Assembly: GCF_001274785.1 (NCBI RefSeq)
Contig: NZ_LHPI01000009.1
Location: forward strand, 62,001 to 126,000
DNA: 64,000 nucleotides
Direction of reading: 5' to 3'
Source of the DNA: Vibrio hepatarius
Lineage (GTDB): Bacteria; Pseudomonadota; Gammaproteobacteria; Enterobacterales; Vibrionaceae
The first letter of the stretch is position 1; every line of letters starts with the position of its first letter. Below are positions 17,816-26,262 of the stretch, piece by piece. The translations under genes were made by a program, and so were the position numbers. The notes under the pieces are model-generated. The model saw only the letters and a list, made by a program, of their open reading frames with translations, was not told where the DNA came from and ran no database searches.

Positions 17816-18712
17816 ATGGACTTAATTGACGGTTTAAAAGCGTTTGTTGCCACCGCGCAAACCGGCTCATTTACCGAAGCAGCTGAACGTTTGGGCATTT
17901 CCAACCGGCTGACGTCAAAATACGTTGCTCAATTAGAAGAGAAACTTGGCGCTCGATTACTGCAGCGTACGACCCGCCAAGTCAGCCTGACCGCTGCCGG
18001 ACAAGCGCTACTTTCACGTGCCCCCATCTTGCTCAATCAGCTCGACGATATGTTGGTGCTGGTTTCCGAAGAATCCAAAGGCTTAACCGGAACGCTGCGA
18101 ATTTCAGCGCCAGTAACGTTTGGTGAAGTGCATTTGCAAGACATGTTAAGACGCTTTAGCGCGATCCACCCTGATATCTCACTCGATTTGCGCTTAACTG
18201 ACCAATACGTTGATCTCGCCTCCGACGGTTTTGACCTCGCCTTTCGTGTCGGTATGCCGACAGTTTCCTCCCTGAAAGCCCGTAAACTGGGAGAACTTAA
18301 AAGTCACTTGGTCGCTTCACCGGAATACCTCAAACGTTGTGGCGAACCTAAGCATCCTAATGAACTCGACGGTCACGACTTTGTTATCGATACCAACCGC
18401 CAACAGCACAACAAGTGGTCATTTAAGCATGGAAATGAAGAGTTTGTGTTCTCACCGACTAAAAAGCTGATGGTTAATAGCGCGCGGATCGTCAGAGATT
18501 GGACCCTGGCAGGCTGTGGCATTGCGCTATGCCCAGATTTTGTTATCCGAGATGAGCTCAAAAGCGGCCAGTTGACCGTCTTACTGGGTCAATACCAACT
18601 TGAGTCGCGAACCATTTACGCCACTTACCTTTCTGGTCACGAAATACCACGCAAAGTACGCGCGTTGATAGACTTCGCGGTCGAAGACTTTCAGCAACAC
18701 TCTACAAGCTAG
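17816..18712 (+). CDS. LysR-family transcriptional regulator
   Basis: This 298-aa protein has an N-terminal helix-turn-helix (about 17-36, GSFTEAAERLGISNRLTSKY), a linker helix, and a periplasmic-binding-protein-like effector domain. The effector region contains LRISAPVTFGEVHL and resembles the CrgA/AaeR-type LysR subgroup that often controls detoxification genes. It is divergently transcribed from the ygiD-like gene, with 175 nt between start codons, which suggests that gene as its target. The effector is unknown. Confidence 0.9.
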   Translation: MDLIDGLKAFVATAQTGSFTEAAERLGISNRLTSKYVAQLEEKLGARLLQRTTRQVSLTAAGQALLSRAPILLNQLDDMLVLVSEESKGLTGTLRISAPVTFGEVHLQDMLRRFSAIHPDISLDLRLTDQYVDLASDGFDLAFRVGMPTVSSLKARKLGELKSHLVASPEYLKRCGEPKHPNELDGHDFVIDTNRQQHNKWSFKHGNEEFVFSPTKKLMVNSARIVRDWTLAGCGIALCPDFVIRDELKSGQLTVLLGQYQLESRTIYATYLSGHEIPRKVRALIDFAVEDFQQHSTS

Positions 18713-18833
18713 TCAGGCTACAAAAAGACGTTAAAAACGTGCGTCAGACTCCACCTAACCTCGTTTACCTCACTGAATTTAACGCTGAAAATTCATACAA
18801 TAATCACTTGTATAAACAGTGAAGAATTTTTGC

Positions 18834-19619
18834 ATGGGAAACGCACTTTCAAAGGAATGGAAATCGGTCGAATACGTTCTGACCGACGTTGATGACACGC
18901 TGACTTGGCACGGAAAGCTACCGCCAGAAACGCTGATCGCGTTAGCCAAACTCCAGCAACACAATATTCAAGTTATCGCCGTCACGGGGGCATGTGCGGG
19001 TTGGTGCGATCACATCGCGCAGCTTTGGCCAGTCGATGCGGTATTGGGTGAAAATGGCGCGTTTATCATGGAGAAAGGCGCCTCAGGGTTAACACTCAAG
19101 TCCGGTGTCGACCTAGCATTTATGCGTCAGCAGCAAGAGAAACTCAAAGCGTCCGTTGAATCGATTCTAGAGCATTACCCAGACGTCGACCTGACATTGG
19201 ATCAAGCCTATCGCCTGTGTGAAGTTGCGATTGATATCGGTCAGAACCGTACGCCACTGGCGAGCGATATCGTCCAAGCCATTGTCAGCCAAATCCATGA
19301 GTTAGGCGCGCACGCCACCGCCAGTTCAATCCACATTAATGCTTGGTACGGCGAGCATTCCAAGAAACTTACTTCGCTTGGCTATCTGGCGGAGAAAGGC
19401 TTATCGGAGCAACAAATATTGGCGCAATGTTGCTACGTTGGCGACTCGCTCAACGACCAACAAATGTTTGAGACACTCCCACTAACTATCGGAGTTAAGA
19501 ACATTGAGAACTATTGGCAGCAGTTACAACACAAGCCTTCACTGGTAATGACTCAACCTGGCGGCTATGGATTTGCAGAATTTGTCGATCAACTTATCGC
19601 CCTTAAGCACGGCGAATAA
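18834..19619 (+). CDS. HAD-family hydrolase, Cof/IIB-like
   Basis: The protein is 261 aa from the ATG at 18834; a GTG at 18819 is an in-frame alternative. HAD motifs are all present: motif I TDVDDTLTW with the nucleophile Asp, motif II VTGACAG, a Lys (HSKKLTSLGYL) for motif III, and motif IV YVGDSLNDQQMF. A large cap domain between motifs II and III places it in the IIB group, usually phosphatases acting on sugar phosphates or related metabolites. The substrate cannot be predicted. It is monocistronic and converges on the phn-type operon. Confidence 0.87.
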   Translation: MGNALSKEWKSVEYVLTDVDDTLTWHGKLPPETLIALAKLQQHNIQVIAVTGACAGWCDHIAQLWPVDAVLGENGAFIMEKGASGLTLKSGVDLAFMRQQQEKLKASVESILEHYPDVDLTLDQAYRLCEVAIDIGQNRTPLASDIVQAIVSQIHELGAHATASSIHINAWYGEHSKKLTSLGYLAEKGLSEQQILAQCCYVGDSLNDQQMFETLPLTIGVKNIENYWQQLQHKPSLVMTQPGGYGFAEFVDQLIALKHGE

Positions 19620-19647
19620 GGTCAACTTTGCCGAGCCCAAAATAATA

Positions 19648-19681
19648 ATTCCCGACTACGATGGAACTCGCAGTCGGGAAT
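19648..19681. terminator. Hairpin between HAD gene and phn-type operon
   Basis: A 10-bp stem ATTCCCGACT/AGTCGGGAAT, extended by CG/CG past one mismatch, lies between the two convergent genes. The U-tracts are weak. Confidence 0.7.
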
Positions 19682-19736
19682 AACAGAACTTAACCTAAGG
19701 ACTCAAGAAAGGAAAAGTTCCGATTCTTAAAACGAT

Positions 19737-20540
19737 TTAAATAAGCTTCTTACGGATATGTACGACGAGCGCTTCAGCAACGATCACAACCGCAAAAATA
19801 CTGACCAGTACCATCGACACTTTCTGCCACTCGAATAGGTTTTGCGCGTCGTTAAGCACCACGCCGATACCGCCCGCGCCCACCAAACCTAATACTGCTG
19901 ACTCACGTACGTTGATGTCCCAACGGAACAACACTATAGAGTAAAACGCTGGCATCACTTGTGGCCAGTAACCTTTCAATAGAATACTTGCCCAAGAAGC
20001 GCCCGTTGCACGCAGTGCTTCGATTGTCCCCATATTCGCCTCGGCGATGGCTTCTGCAAGCAATTTACCGACGAAGCCGACGCTACGAACCGCGATAGCC
20101 ATGATCCCTGCCAATACGCCCGGTCCAAACAACGCGATAAACAGCAGCGCCCAAACCAGTGAGTTAACCGAACGCGATGACACCAAGAAGAACTGAGCAA
20201 TCCAGTTTAAGGTTTTGCTTGGGGTAATGTTTGGTGCATTCAGCAATGCCAAAGGAATCGCGAATACCAGCGTAAACAGCGTTCCTAACGTTGCAATGTG
20301 TAACGTCTCAATCAACGCGGCGTGAATGGTTTCTGGGTAGAAAGCGTAATCCATCGGCACCATACGCTGGAACATATCGGCAAACTGAGCCGGCGCGTCA
20401 TAGAGAAACTCCGGAATCACTTCCACCGTTTGCCAAGACCATACGATCGCAGAGACCATACACAAGTACACCGCGTAGCGAGCCATGCGCTCACTAAAAG
20501 TAAATCGCTGCCATTCTTTATCAATTGAAGCTGTCGTCAT
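19737..20540 (-). CDS. phnE: PhnE-type ABC permease, second subunit
   Basis: This 267-aa inner-membrane permease of the phosphonate-type ABC importer has about six helices. It contains the EAA-like loop that couples to the ATPase (AEANMGTIEALRATGASW, about 150-167). It is the last gene of the unit phnD-phnC-phnE-phnE, and its start overlaps the stop of the first permease by 1 nt. Two different permease genes imply a heterodimeric channel. The transported phosphorus compound (phosphonate, phosphite or phosphate ester) is not determined by the sequence. Confidence 0.9.
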   Translation of the reverse strand: MTTASIDKEWQRFTFSERMARYAVYLCMVSAIVWSWQTVEVIPEFLYDAPAQFADMFQRMVPMDYAFYPETIHAALIETLHIATLGTLFTLVFAIPLALLNAPNITPSKTLNWIAQFFLVSSRSVNSLVWALLFIALFGPGVLAGIMAIAVRSVGFVGKLLAEAIAEANMGTIEALRATGASWASILLKGYWPQVMPAFYSIVLFRWDINVRESAVLGLVGAGGIGVVLNDAQNLFEWQKVSMVLVSIFAVVIVAEALVVHIRKKLI

Positions 20541-21331
20541 CAGAAGATTCTCCTTACTACGTTAGACAAAAACTCCCCGACCAGAATCAGCGCAATAATG
20601 GTGATCAAAATCGCCGCAACAAAGTCGTAGTCGAAACGTTGGAAAGCTGAAAACAGAGTGCCGCCCAAACCACCAGCACCAACGATGCCCACCATGGTTG
20701 AGTTGCGTAGGTTCGAATCAAGCTGGTAGCTGGCGAAACCGATAAAACGGGTAAAGACCTGCGGCATGACGGCGTAGAGAATAACGCTGACAAAACTTGC
20801 GCCAGTCGCTCGAATTGCCTCTACTGGCTTGAAAGAGATCTCTTCAATTGCCTCGGCAAACAGCTTAGCGATAAAACCAATCGACGCGAAAATTAGCGTC
20901 AGAATCCCCGCCAAAGCGCCAAAGCCAACTGCCTTCACAAACAGAATCGCGATGATCACAGGGTGGAACGAGCGACATAAGGCGATAAAGCCACGTACAG
21001 GCGTTGAGATAATTGACGGCATCATGTTTCGAGCCGCAAGCAATCCTAAGAACAGCGAAATAACGATGCCGAAAAAGCTCGAAATAATCGCGATCTGCAA
21101 GCTCTCCGCCAAACCGCCTAGCAGCAGATTGGTACGCGAGAAATCCGGCGGGAACATGCGCGCCAATAAGCGCTCGCTTTCCACCAAACCGATCATTAAA
21201 CGGTCAAACGTCAGCCCAAGCGTCGAAACGCTGTAAAACAGATATACGATGACTGCCGCGAAACCGACTCGCGTCGCCCATGATGCTTTGAACGGGTTTT
21301 CTACTTTGCCATCGGCAGTTAATCCAGCCAT
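20540..21331 (-). CDS. phnE: PhnE-type ABC permease, first subunit
   Basis: This 263-aa permease has a short cytoplasmic N terminus, then about six membrane helices and the coupling loop [20 protein letters not shown] (about 164-183). It shares the fold and loop with the following permease but is clearly a separate paralogue. It overlaps the end of the ATPase gene by 13 nt and touches the next permease gene, which points to tight translational coupling. It forms the membrane channel with the second permease. Confidence 0.9.
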   Translation of the reverse strand: MAGLTADGKVENPFKASWATRVGFAAVIVYLFYSVSTLGLTFDRLMIGLVESERLLARMFPPDFSRTNLLLGGLAESLQIAIISSFFGIVISLFLGLLAARNMMPSIISTPVRGFIALCRSFHPVIIAILFVKAVGFGALAGILTLIFASIGFIAKLFAEAIEEISFKPVEAIRATGASFVSVILYAVMPQVFTRFIGFASYQLDSNLRNSTMVGIVGAGGLGGTLFSAFQRFDYDFVAAILITIIALILVGEFLSNVVRRIF

Positions 21332-22089
21332 GACTCACCCCCGTAGATGATCTTAAGATCGTCTTCTGTAATACCCTCTGGACTGCCGTCGTAGTGCACC
21401 TTACCATTGCACATACCAATGATGCGGGTAGCAAAACGCTTGGCGAGATTCACATCGTGGATGTTGACCAGTACAGGGATTTGCTTCTGCTTGGCGAACG
21501 TTTCCATCAGCTCCATGATTTCCACTGCGGTTTTCGGGTCGAGTGACGAGGTCGGCTCATCCGCCAGCAGAATATATGGGTCTTGCATTACCGCACGAGC
21601 GATACCGACACGCTGTCTCTGACCACCAGACAAACTATCCGCACGCTGATTAGCAAAATCTTGTAGGCCAACGAACTCTAGCAGTTCAAAGGCTTTTTTC
21701 AGGTCTTTTTGCGAGTAGTTACGACGCCATGCGTTCCAAGCACTCATGTAACCTAAGCGACCACTGAGTACGTTTTCGATCACCGTTAAACGCTCAACTA
21801 AGTTGTACTCTTGGAAAACCATGCCAATGTGGCGACGCTGCTTACGTAGAGCCTGACCTTGTAGTTTCGTTAGGTCTTCGCCTTCAAAAATGATCTCACC
21901 GCCGCTTGGGTCGTTAAGGCGGTTGATACAACGCAGTAAGGTACTCTTACCCGTACCTGAAGGACCAATTATGGCGATGATGCCCGGCTTATCAATGTTG
22001 ATATCAATGCCTTTAAGGATTGGCTTGCCTGCCACGTACTCATGAAATAGGTTGTTGATCTTTATTCCGTCATAGCTTGCTACGGCCAT
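21319..22089 (-). CDS. phnC: PhnC-type ABC ATPase
   Basis: This 256-aa ATP-binding subunit shows Walker [10 protein letters not shown] (about 43-51), the signature [14 protein letters not shown], Walker [13 protein letters not shown] and the switch His in [12 protein letters not shown]. It powers the two PhnE-type permeases encoded downstream. It is separated from phnD by 87 nt containing a perfect 9-bp hairpin, which may set a higher level for the binding protein than for the membrane parts. Confidence 0.93.
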   Translation of the reverse strand: MAVASYDGIKINNLFHEYVAGKPILKGIDINIDKPGIIAIIGPSGTGKSTLLRCINRLNDPSGGEIIFEGEDLTKLQGQALRKQRRHIGMVFQEYNLVERLTVIENVLSGRLGYMSAWNAWRRNYSQKDLKKAFELLEFVGLQDFANQRADSLSGGQRQRVGIARAVMQDPYILLADEPTSSLDPKTAVEIMELMETFAKQKQIPVLVNIHDVNLAKRFATRIIGMCNGKVHYDGSPEGITEDDLKIIYGGESWLD

Positions 22090-22118
22090 ACAACTGTTCC
22101 TTGTAATAAATTTGGGGT

Positions 22119-22149
22119 GTACAGTGCCCTACTCGTGAGAGCACTGTAC
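22119..22149 (-). promoter_or_regulatory. Intercistronic hairpin between phnD and phnC
   Basis: GTACAGTGC and GCACTGTAC form a perfect 9-bp stem around a 13-nt loop. There is no U-tract, so partial termination or protection of the phnD mRNA 3' end is more likely than full termination. Confidence 0.55.
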
Positions 22150-22176
22150 GAATTGACGTTGAAAGTTAAGTGGGGA

Positions 22177-23217
22177 TTATTCGCTTTTTGCTTGCTTAGC
22201 GAGCTCTGCTGCTTTTTGTTTCGCACGCTTAGCGGCGTCTTTCTCAGCCAGCTTTTTCAGACCCGCTTTGGTGTAAGCAGTACCTGTCGCATGCGCGATG
22301 TCGCGGATTACAGCCCAGTCTTCTTTGTAGGTAATTGGCGAGAATCGGTCTGCGCCTTTAAACGCCGCACTCATTTCTGGTGTAAAGCGGTAGCTAAAGA
22401 ACGCTTCGTTGATCTTGTCGACCAACTCCGGTTTTAGGTTGTAAGCGTAACCAAACGCCGAAGTTGGGAAACGTGGACTACGGTAGATGATTTTCAGATC
22501 TTCACCGTCAACACGGCCCGCTGCAACCATGCGATCATAAACATCCGATGCAACTGGCGCCGCATCGTAGTCACCGTTATAAACGCCAAGTATTGATTGG
22601 TCATGTTTACCTGAGTACAGCACTTTGTAGTCTTCATCAGGAACAAGGCCTTGAGATGGGAATAGAGCACGCGGTGCAAGGTTGCCAGAGTTGGATGATG
22701 CAGAAGTGTGGGCAACACGTTTGCCTTTTAGATCCGCCATAGAATCAATGCCGCTGTCTTTGCGCACGATGGTAATCAGGTTGTAACCTTGGAAGCCTTT
22801 CTCATCGCCTTTTACCGCGATAGGCACATAACCCGCTAGGTTAACCGCGTAACCCGTTGGGCCAGTCGAAAAACCTGCTACGTGCAGACGACCAGAACGC
22901 ATCGCTTCTACTTGAGCTGAGTTTGAGTGCACCGTGTAGTAAATCACTTTCTTGCCCGTGACTTTGCTCAGGTGCGCCTGGAAATCAGCAAACGCATCTT
23001 TGTAGAGCGCCGGGTCTTCCACTGGCGTATAGGTAAACACGAGAGTACTTGGATCGATCCATTCCGCAGAATCTTTTGGTGAGTCCGCAACTAAATCGTT
23101 GTTCTCATCGCAGTAGCGTTCATCCAAAACACCACGGTTCGCACATTCATTAGCCATTACAACTGAAGGCAGCAGCAAAGAGCCAGCGATTAACAATCCT
23201 TTTACACTGTTTTTCAT
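22177..23217 (-). CDS. phnD: PhnD-type periplasmic binding protein
   Basis: This 346-aa protein has a signal peptide (to about residue 22) and the PhnD fold. Conserved segments include LVFTYTPVEDP at the N-terminal edge, VHSNSAQVEAMRSGRLHVAGF, and the Ser-rich anion-binding loop HTSASSNSGNLAPRALF (about 171-187). It captures a phosphorus oxyanion or its ester in the periplasm for the PhnCEE importer. The last 40 residues are an unusual Lys/Ala-rich predicted helix ending in KQAKSE. Its gene starts the transporter unit and has its own sigma-54-type promoter. Confidence 0.92.
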   Translation of the reverse strand: MKNSVKGLLIAGSLLLPSVVMANECANRGVLDERYCDENNDLVADSPKDSAEWIDPSTLVFTYTPVEDPALYKDAFADFQAHLSKVTGKKVIYYTVHSNSAQVEAMRSGRLHVAGFSTGPTGYAVNLAGYVPIAVKGDEKGFQGYNLITIVRKDSGIDSMADLKGKRVAHTSASSNSGNLAPRALFPSQGLVPDEDYKVLYSGKHDQSILGVYNGDYDAAPVASDVYDRMVAAGRVDGEDLKIIYRSPRFPTSAFGYAYNLKPELVDKINEAFFSYRFTPEMSAAFKGADRFSPITYKEDWAVIRDIAHATGTAYTKAGLKKLAEKDAAKRAKQKAAELAKQAKSE

Positions 23218-23260
23218 ATTAGAACCTTACATTCACGTTATTGTATTATTCGCTCTTTGT

Positions 23261-23280
23261 TATTGCAGATGCTATGCCAG
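23261..23280 (-). promoter_or_regulatory. Sigma-54 (-24/-12) promoter of phnDCEE
   Basis: On the minus strand CTGGCATAGCATCTGCAAT places GG (-24) and GC (-12) exactly 10 nt apart, and the core TGGCA and TGCA elements match the RpoN consensus. The promoter lies about 45 nt upstream of the phnD ATG, with two activator-like repeats further upstream. Confidence 0.82.
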
Positions 23281-23337
23281 GTTTTATGTTGTTATAATTC
23301 AATTGGTTACAAACAAATTCATTACACCAGTTTAGAT

Positions 23338-23354
23338 TTGGGTCATTTGTGTCC
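23338..23354. promoter_or_regulatory. Upstream activator repeat, phnD copy 1
   Basis: TTGGGTCATTTGTGTCC contains the dyad GGnCA-N4-TGnCC. It lies about 80 nt upstream of the phnD -12 element. Near-identical copies occur at 23372 and 24861, each upstream of a sigma-54 promoter. It probably binds the adjacent NtrC-type regulator. Confidence 0.7.
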
Positions 23355-23371
23355 TGCTCAATTTTATCGAT

Positions 23372-23388
23372 TTGGGTCATTTTTGTCC
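23372..23388. promoter_or_regulatory. Upstream activator repeat, phnD copy 2
   Basis: TTGGGTCATTTTTGTCC differs from the copy at 23338 by one base and is spaced 34 bp from it, about three helical turns. That fits cooperative binding of dimeric enhancer-binding proteins. Confidence 0.7.
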
Positions 23389-23403
23389 TATGACAATTTA
23401 AGA

Positions 23404-23429
23404 TACAAAAAAGGGCCTTTCGGCCCTTT
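23404..23429 (-). terminator. Intrinsic terminator of glpQ
   Basis: On the minus strand the AAAGGGCC/GGCCCTTT stem with a GAAA loop is followed by TTTTTTGT, 22 nt after the stop codon. It isolates glpQ from the phnDCEE unit, which then needs its own promoter. Confidence 0.9.
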
Positions 23430-23450
23430 AGCAATCACGTTTGTTTGGAC

Positions 23451-24662
23451 TTAGATGTCCATACAGTTCGCATAGTAAGTTACGGTTGACGGCCAGTCGC
23501 TGAACACGCCAAGAACACCCACATCTTGCGCTAGCACATCAAGCACTTTCATCATGTCGCCGTCTTGGTCAATTTGCTCGCTCACGCTTTGATAGTACCA
23601 ACCACCGCCTTGCGCCAGCGGGCCAGAACGTTCAAGCGTCCATGCGATAATGTCGAGGTCAGCTTGCTTCGCCAGCTTCGCGTACTCTGAAGGAACGATC
23701 TTCTTATCATTATCCAGCGCCAATAACGCGTAGAGCGGTGGAGCGATGATGTTCACGCCTGCATCAGATAGCGCTTTCATGTTGTCCAAGGTTGCAACAA
23801 AACCTTCCTGCTCGTACATACGGTCATCAAGATAAACCGCTTGCTTGCCAAACTCAGGTGTTTTGTTGATCCAGTACTTAACGTCATCCAAGTTGAAAGA
23901 CTGCACATACGCGTCTTTGGCACTAAAGCCCACTTGCTTCAGCTCATCCACCAGCTTCTGCGCGTACATCTCTTGGCTAAAGCCGTTGAATGGCATCTCA
24001 ACGGCAGCAGATTTAAGCTCAGGCGTCACTTTCACGCCGTACTTCTTAAACAGCTCCGCACTCTCGGCGTGTGTCATCAAAGTACCAGTTTGTGAATAAA
24101 GGTCAGTGCGCCAGCCCGGAGTACCTTGCATGTACTCTTCAACCGTGGTTGCTTTCGGGTTTGCGCCGTCCATCTTACCTTTTAGCGTCTTAAATTCCGC
24201 CAAAGTGAAGTCAGAAGTACGACACTCAACTTGCGCATCTTCGCCCGTTGCTGGGTTCGCTGGTTTGAACGGTACGGTACACTTCTTAGCAAGATCAGGG
24301 TGTGCCAAAACATCAGTGGTGGTGTGCAGGTCACTTTGCGAGTGGCGACATACCAACTGTTTGTCTTTGGTAAACGTCACGTCACACTCCAATACGCCTG
24401 CACCCATCGCGATTGCCGCTAGGTAAGACTCTTTTGTGTGCTCAGGGAACTGCATCGCAGCGCCACGGTGGCCGATAGAAAAGTCGGTACGATGAAAAGG
24501 ACCGGCACTGCAGCTTTGAAGTTTGTTTTTGAGTTCACCATCTTCCATGTCGTTAACCAGATACAGAGGTCGTGGGCCAACTTGCGCGGGCTCGTTCCCT
24601 GCCATAGCCAGTGAGCTGACGCCTAACAATAGAGCGATACTACTCGTTAAGATTTGCTTCAT
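23451..24662 (-). CDS. glpQ: Periplasmic glycerophosphodiester phosphodiesterase
   Basis: The protein is 403 aa from the ATG at 24662, which has an AAGGAG ribosome site and starts a signal peptide ([22 protein letters not shown]). It hydrolyses glycerophosphodiesters to sn-glycerol 3-phosphate and an alcohol. The catalytic motif is visible: [19 protein letters not shown] with the first His, then [10 protein letters not shown] (metal ligands), then CRHSQSDLH with the second His. It is longer than cytoplasmic UgpQ, as expected for periplasmic forms. It has its own sigma-54-type promoter and terminator and lies between the regulator genes and the phn-type transporter, which may import its product or a related phosphorus compound. 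Confidence 0.92.
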   Translation of the reverse strand: MKQILTSSIALLLGVSSLAMAGNEPAQVGPRPLYLVNDMEDGELKNKLQSCSAGPFHRTDFSIGHRGAAMQFPEHTKESYLAAIAMGAGVLECDVTFTKDKQLVCRHSQSDLHTTTDVLAHPDLAKKCTVPFKPANPATGEDAQVECRTSDFTLAEFKTLKGKMDGANPKATTVEEYMQGTPGWRTDLYSQTGTLMTHAESAELFKKYGVKVTPELKSAAVEMPFNGFSQEMYAQKLVDELKQVGFSAKDAYVQSFNLDDVKYWINKTPEFGKQAVYLDDRMYEQEGFVATLDNMKALSDAGVNIIAPPLYALLALDNDKKIVPSEYAKLAKQADLDIIAWTLERSGPLAQGGGWYYQSVSEQIDQDGDMMKVLDVLAQDVGVLGVFSDWPSTVTYYANCMDI

Positions 24663-24784
24663 CGGTTTCTCCTTGCAGCAAAATTGTTTTATTTGATTAT
24701 TTGCGCCCGTTACTAAAACACCCTTACATTTCAGTTTGATAACAGTGTCGGATGTTTTATTCCTGTAACCGAGCAACCTCTCAA

Positions 24785-24803
24785 TTAGCAGACTCTATGC
24801 CAA
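24785..24803 (-). promoter_or_regulatory. Sigma-54 (-24/-12) promoter of glpQ
   Basis: TTGGCATAGAGTCTGCTAA on the minus strand has GG-N10-GC spacing and shares TGGCATAG and TCTGC with the phnD promoter. It lies about 125 nt upstream of the glpQ ATG, so the leader would be about 115 nt. Confidence 0.82.
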
Positions 24804-24860
24804 GAAAAATAATCAATAATTTCAATGAGATAAAAAACAAAAATTAGCACTCCACTACAG

Positions 24861-24877
24861 TTGGGTCATTTATGTCT
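24861..24877. promoter_or_regulatory. Upstream activator repeat, glpQ copy
   Basis: TTGGGTCATTTATGTCT matches the two repeats upstream of phnD and lies about 72 nt upstream of the glpQ -12 element. It overlaps the first base of the response-regulator stop codon. Confidence 0.68.
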
Positions 24878-26262
24878 CAAGGTTGGTTTTGCTGGCTGAT
24901 TTCTCGATTTGGCTTAAAACTCTCTTTATCCAGTTGGTGCTTTTTCATTTTACGATACAGCGTCTTACGTGGAAGATTCAAACGTAGCGACACCTCGTTG
25001 ATGTTGCCCGCCATCTCAATCAAAGCCTCGGTCAGCACGTTACGCTCGTACTGCTCCATTTGCTGCTCAAACGCAAAAGGCTGCTGCGATGAATAACTCT
25101 CTTCACCTGACGTCGCGGGCGTTTGCAGATCAAAACCGTCACCTACAATGCCGAGGACGAAGCGATCCGCGACGTTACGTAATTCACGCACGTTACCCGG
25201 CCAGTCGTGTCGGCACAGCTGCTGGATTTGCTCGGCGTACAGGCTGGAGGGACGGGTTTTGTATTTCTGGCTGGCTTGCACCACAAAGTGCCTAAACAGT
25301 GCTTGAATATCTTCTTTGCGCTGCCTTAATGGCGGAAGATTCAGGCTGGCGATGTTTAGTCGATAAAACAGGTCGGCGCGGAACTCACCGCTTTCACTCA
25401 GCTTGGCTAGATCGGCTTTACTCGCCGCGACCACGACAATATCAACGGGAATCAGAGTATTCCCACCAACACGTTCAATCACTCGCTCTTGGATCACACG
25501 AAGCAGCTTGATCTGTACCGCGATGGGCATACTTTCAATTTCATCGAGAAACAAGGTGCCGCCGTGCGCTTGCTCAATTTTGCCGATGCGTTTTTTGTTC
25601 GCACTGGTAAACGACCCTGCTTCGTGGCCGAACAGCTCACTCTCAATGATGCTCTCGGTCATACCGCCGCAGTTGATGGCGACAAACGGTTTGTCTTTAC
25701 GGTCACTGTACTGGTGAAGCGCGCGAGCAATCACCTCTTTACCCGTGCCCGTCTCACCGTTGATGATGGTGTCGACGCCAGTGCGAGATAGCGCAAGCAC
25801 CTGACTGCGGATCCGCTCCATCGCTTGCGATTCACCAATCACGACCGATTCAATCGGCAGGTCTTCGGCGTCATTGAGATCCGGCTGCGCCTGAATATGT
25901 TCAATCGCTAAGTTGAGCTTTTCGATCACTTCGTCGCTGTCGAGCGGCTTTTCGATAAAGTCGAATGCGCCCTGCTTCATCGCTTCTATCGCCATCGGGA
26001 TATCACCGTGACCGCTCATCAGGATCACTTCACAACCTGGCGCGCGATTTTGCACCGCATCCAGCAGCATTAAGCCATCCATTTCTGGCATTCTCACATC
26101 GCACAACACGACGTTTTTTGCGCTTGGCGAAAGACACTTCAGTCCTTGTTTGGGGTCGGTAAAGTAAGTGACGTTAAAACCCTCTAGTTCCAGCATCTCA
26201 CTCACCGCTTCAACTACATCCATTTCATCGTCTATCAGCGTGACGTGCTTTTCCATGTTCAT
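24877..26262 (-). CDS. NtrC/DctD-type sigma-54-dependent response regulator
   Basis: This 461-aa regulator has three parts. The receiver (about 1-120) has the phospho-acceptor Asp in VVLCDVRMPEMDG. The AAA+ domain (about 145-385) has Walker A GETGTGKEV and Walker B GGTLFLDEIES. The C-terminal Fis-type helix-turn-helix is EVSLRLNLPRKTLYRKMKK. The sigma-54 contact loop, normally GAFTGA, reads GSFTSA. The gene overlaps the kinase gene by 4 nt. It most likely binds the GGnCA-type repeats and activates glpQ and phnDCEE. The signal is unknown; phosphorus-compound sensing is inferred from the neighbours. Confidence 0.9.
   Translation of the reverse strand: MNMEKHVTLIDDEMDVVEAVSEMLELEGFNVTYFTDPKQGLKCLSPSAKNVVLCDVRMPEMDGLMLLDAVQNRAPGCEVILMSGHGDIPMAIEAMKQGAFDFIEKPLDSDEVIEKLNLAIEHIQAQPDLNDAEDLPIESVVIGESQAMERIRSQVLALSRTGVDTIINGETGTGKEVIARALHQYSDRKDKPFVAINCGGMTESIIESELFGHEAGSFTSANKKRIGKIEQAHGGTLFLDEIESMPIAVQIKLLRVIQERVIERVGGNTLIPVDIVVVAASKADLAKLSESGEFRADLFYRLNIASLNLPPLRQRKEDIQALFRHFVVQASQKYKTRPSSLYAEQIQQLCRHDWPGNVRELRNVADRFVLGIVGDGFDLQTPATSGEESYSSQQPFAFEQQMEQYERNVLTEALIEMAGNINEVSLRLNLPRKTLYRKMKKHQLDKESFKPNREISQQNQP

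Noticed and set aside
23246-23434. 62-codon minus-strand frame between glpQ and phnD
   Set aside because: It covers the glpQ terminator, both activator repeats and the sigma-54 promoter, so it is regulatory DNA rather than a gene.
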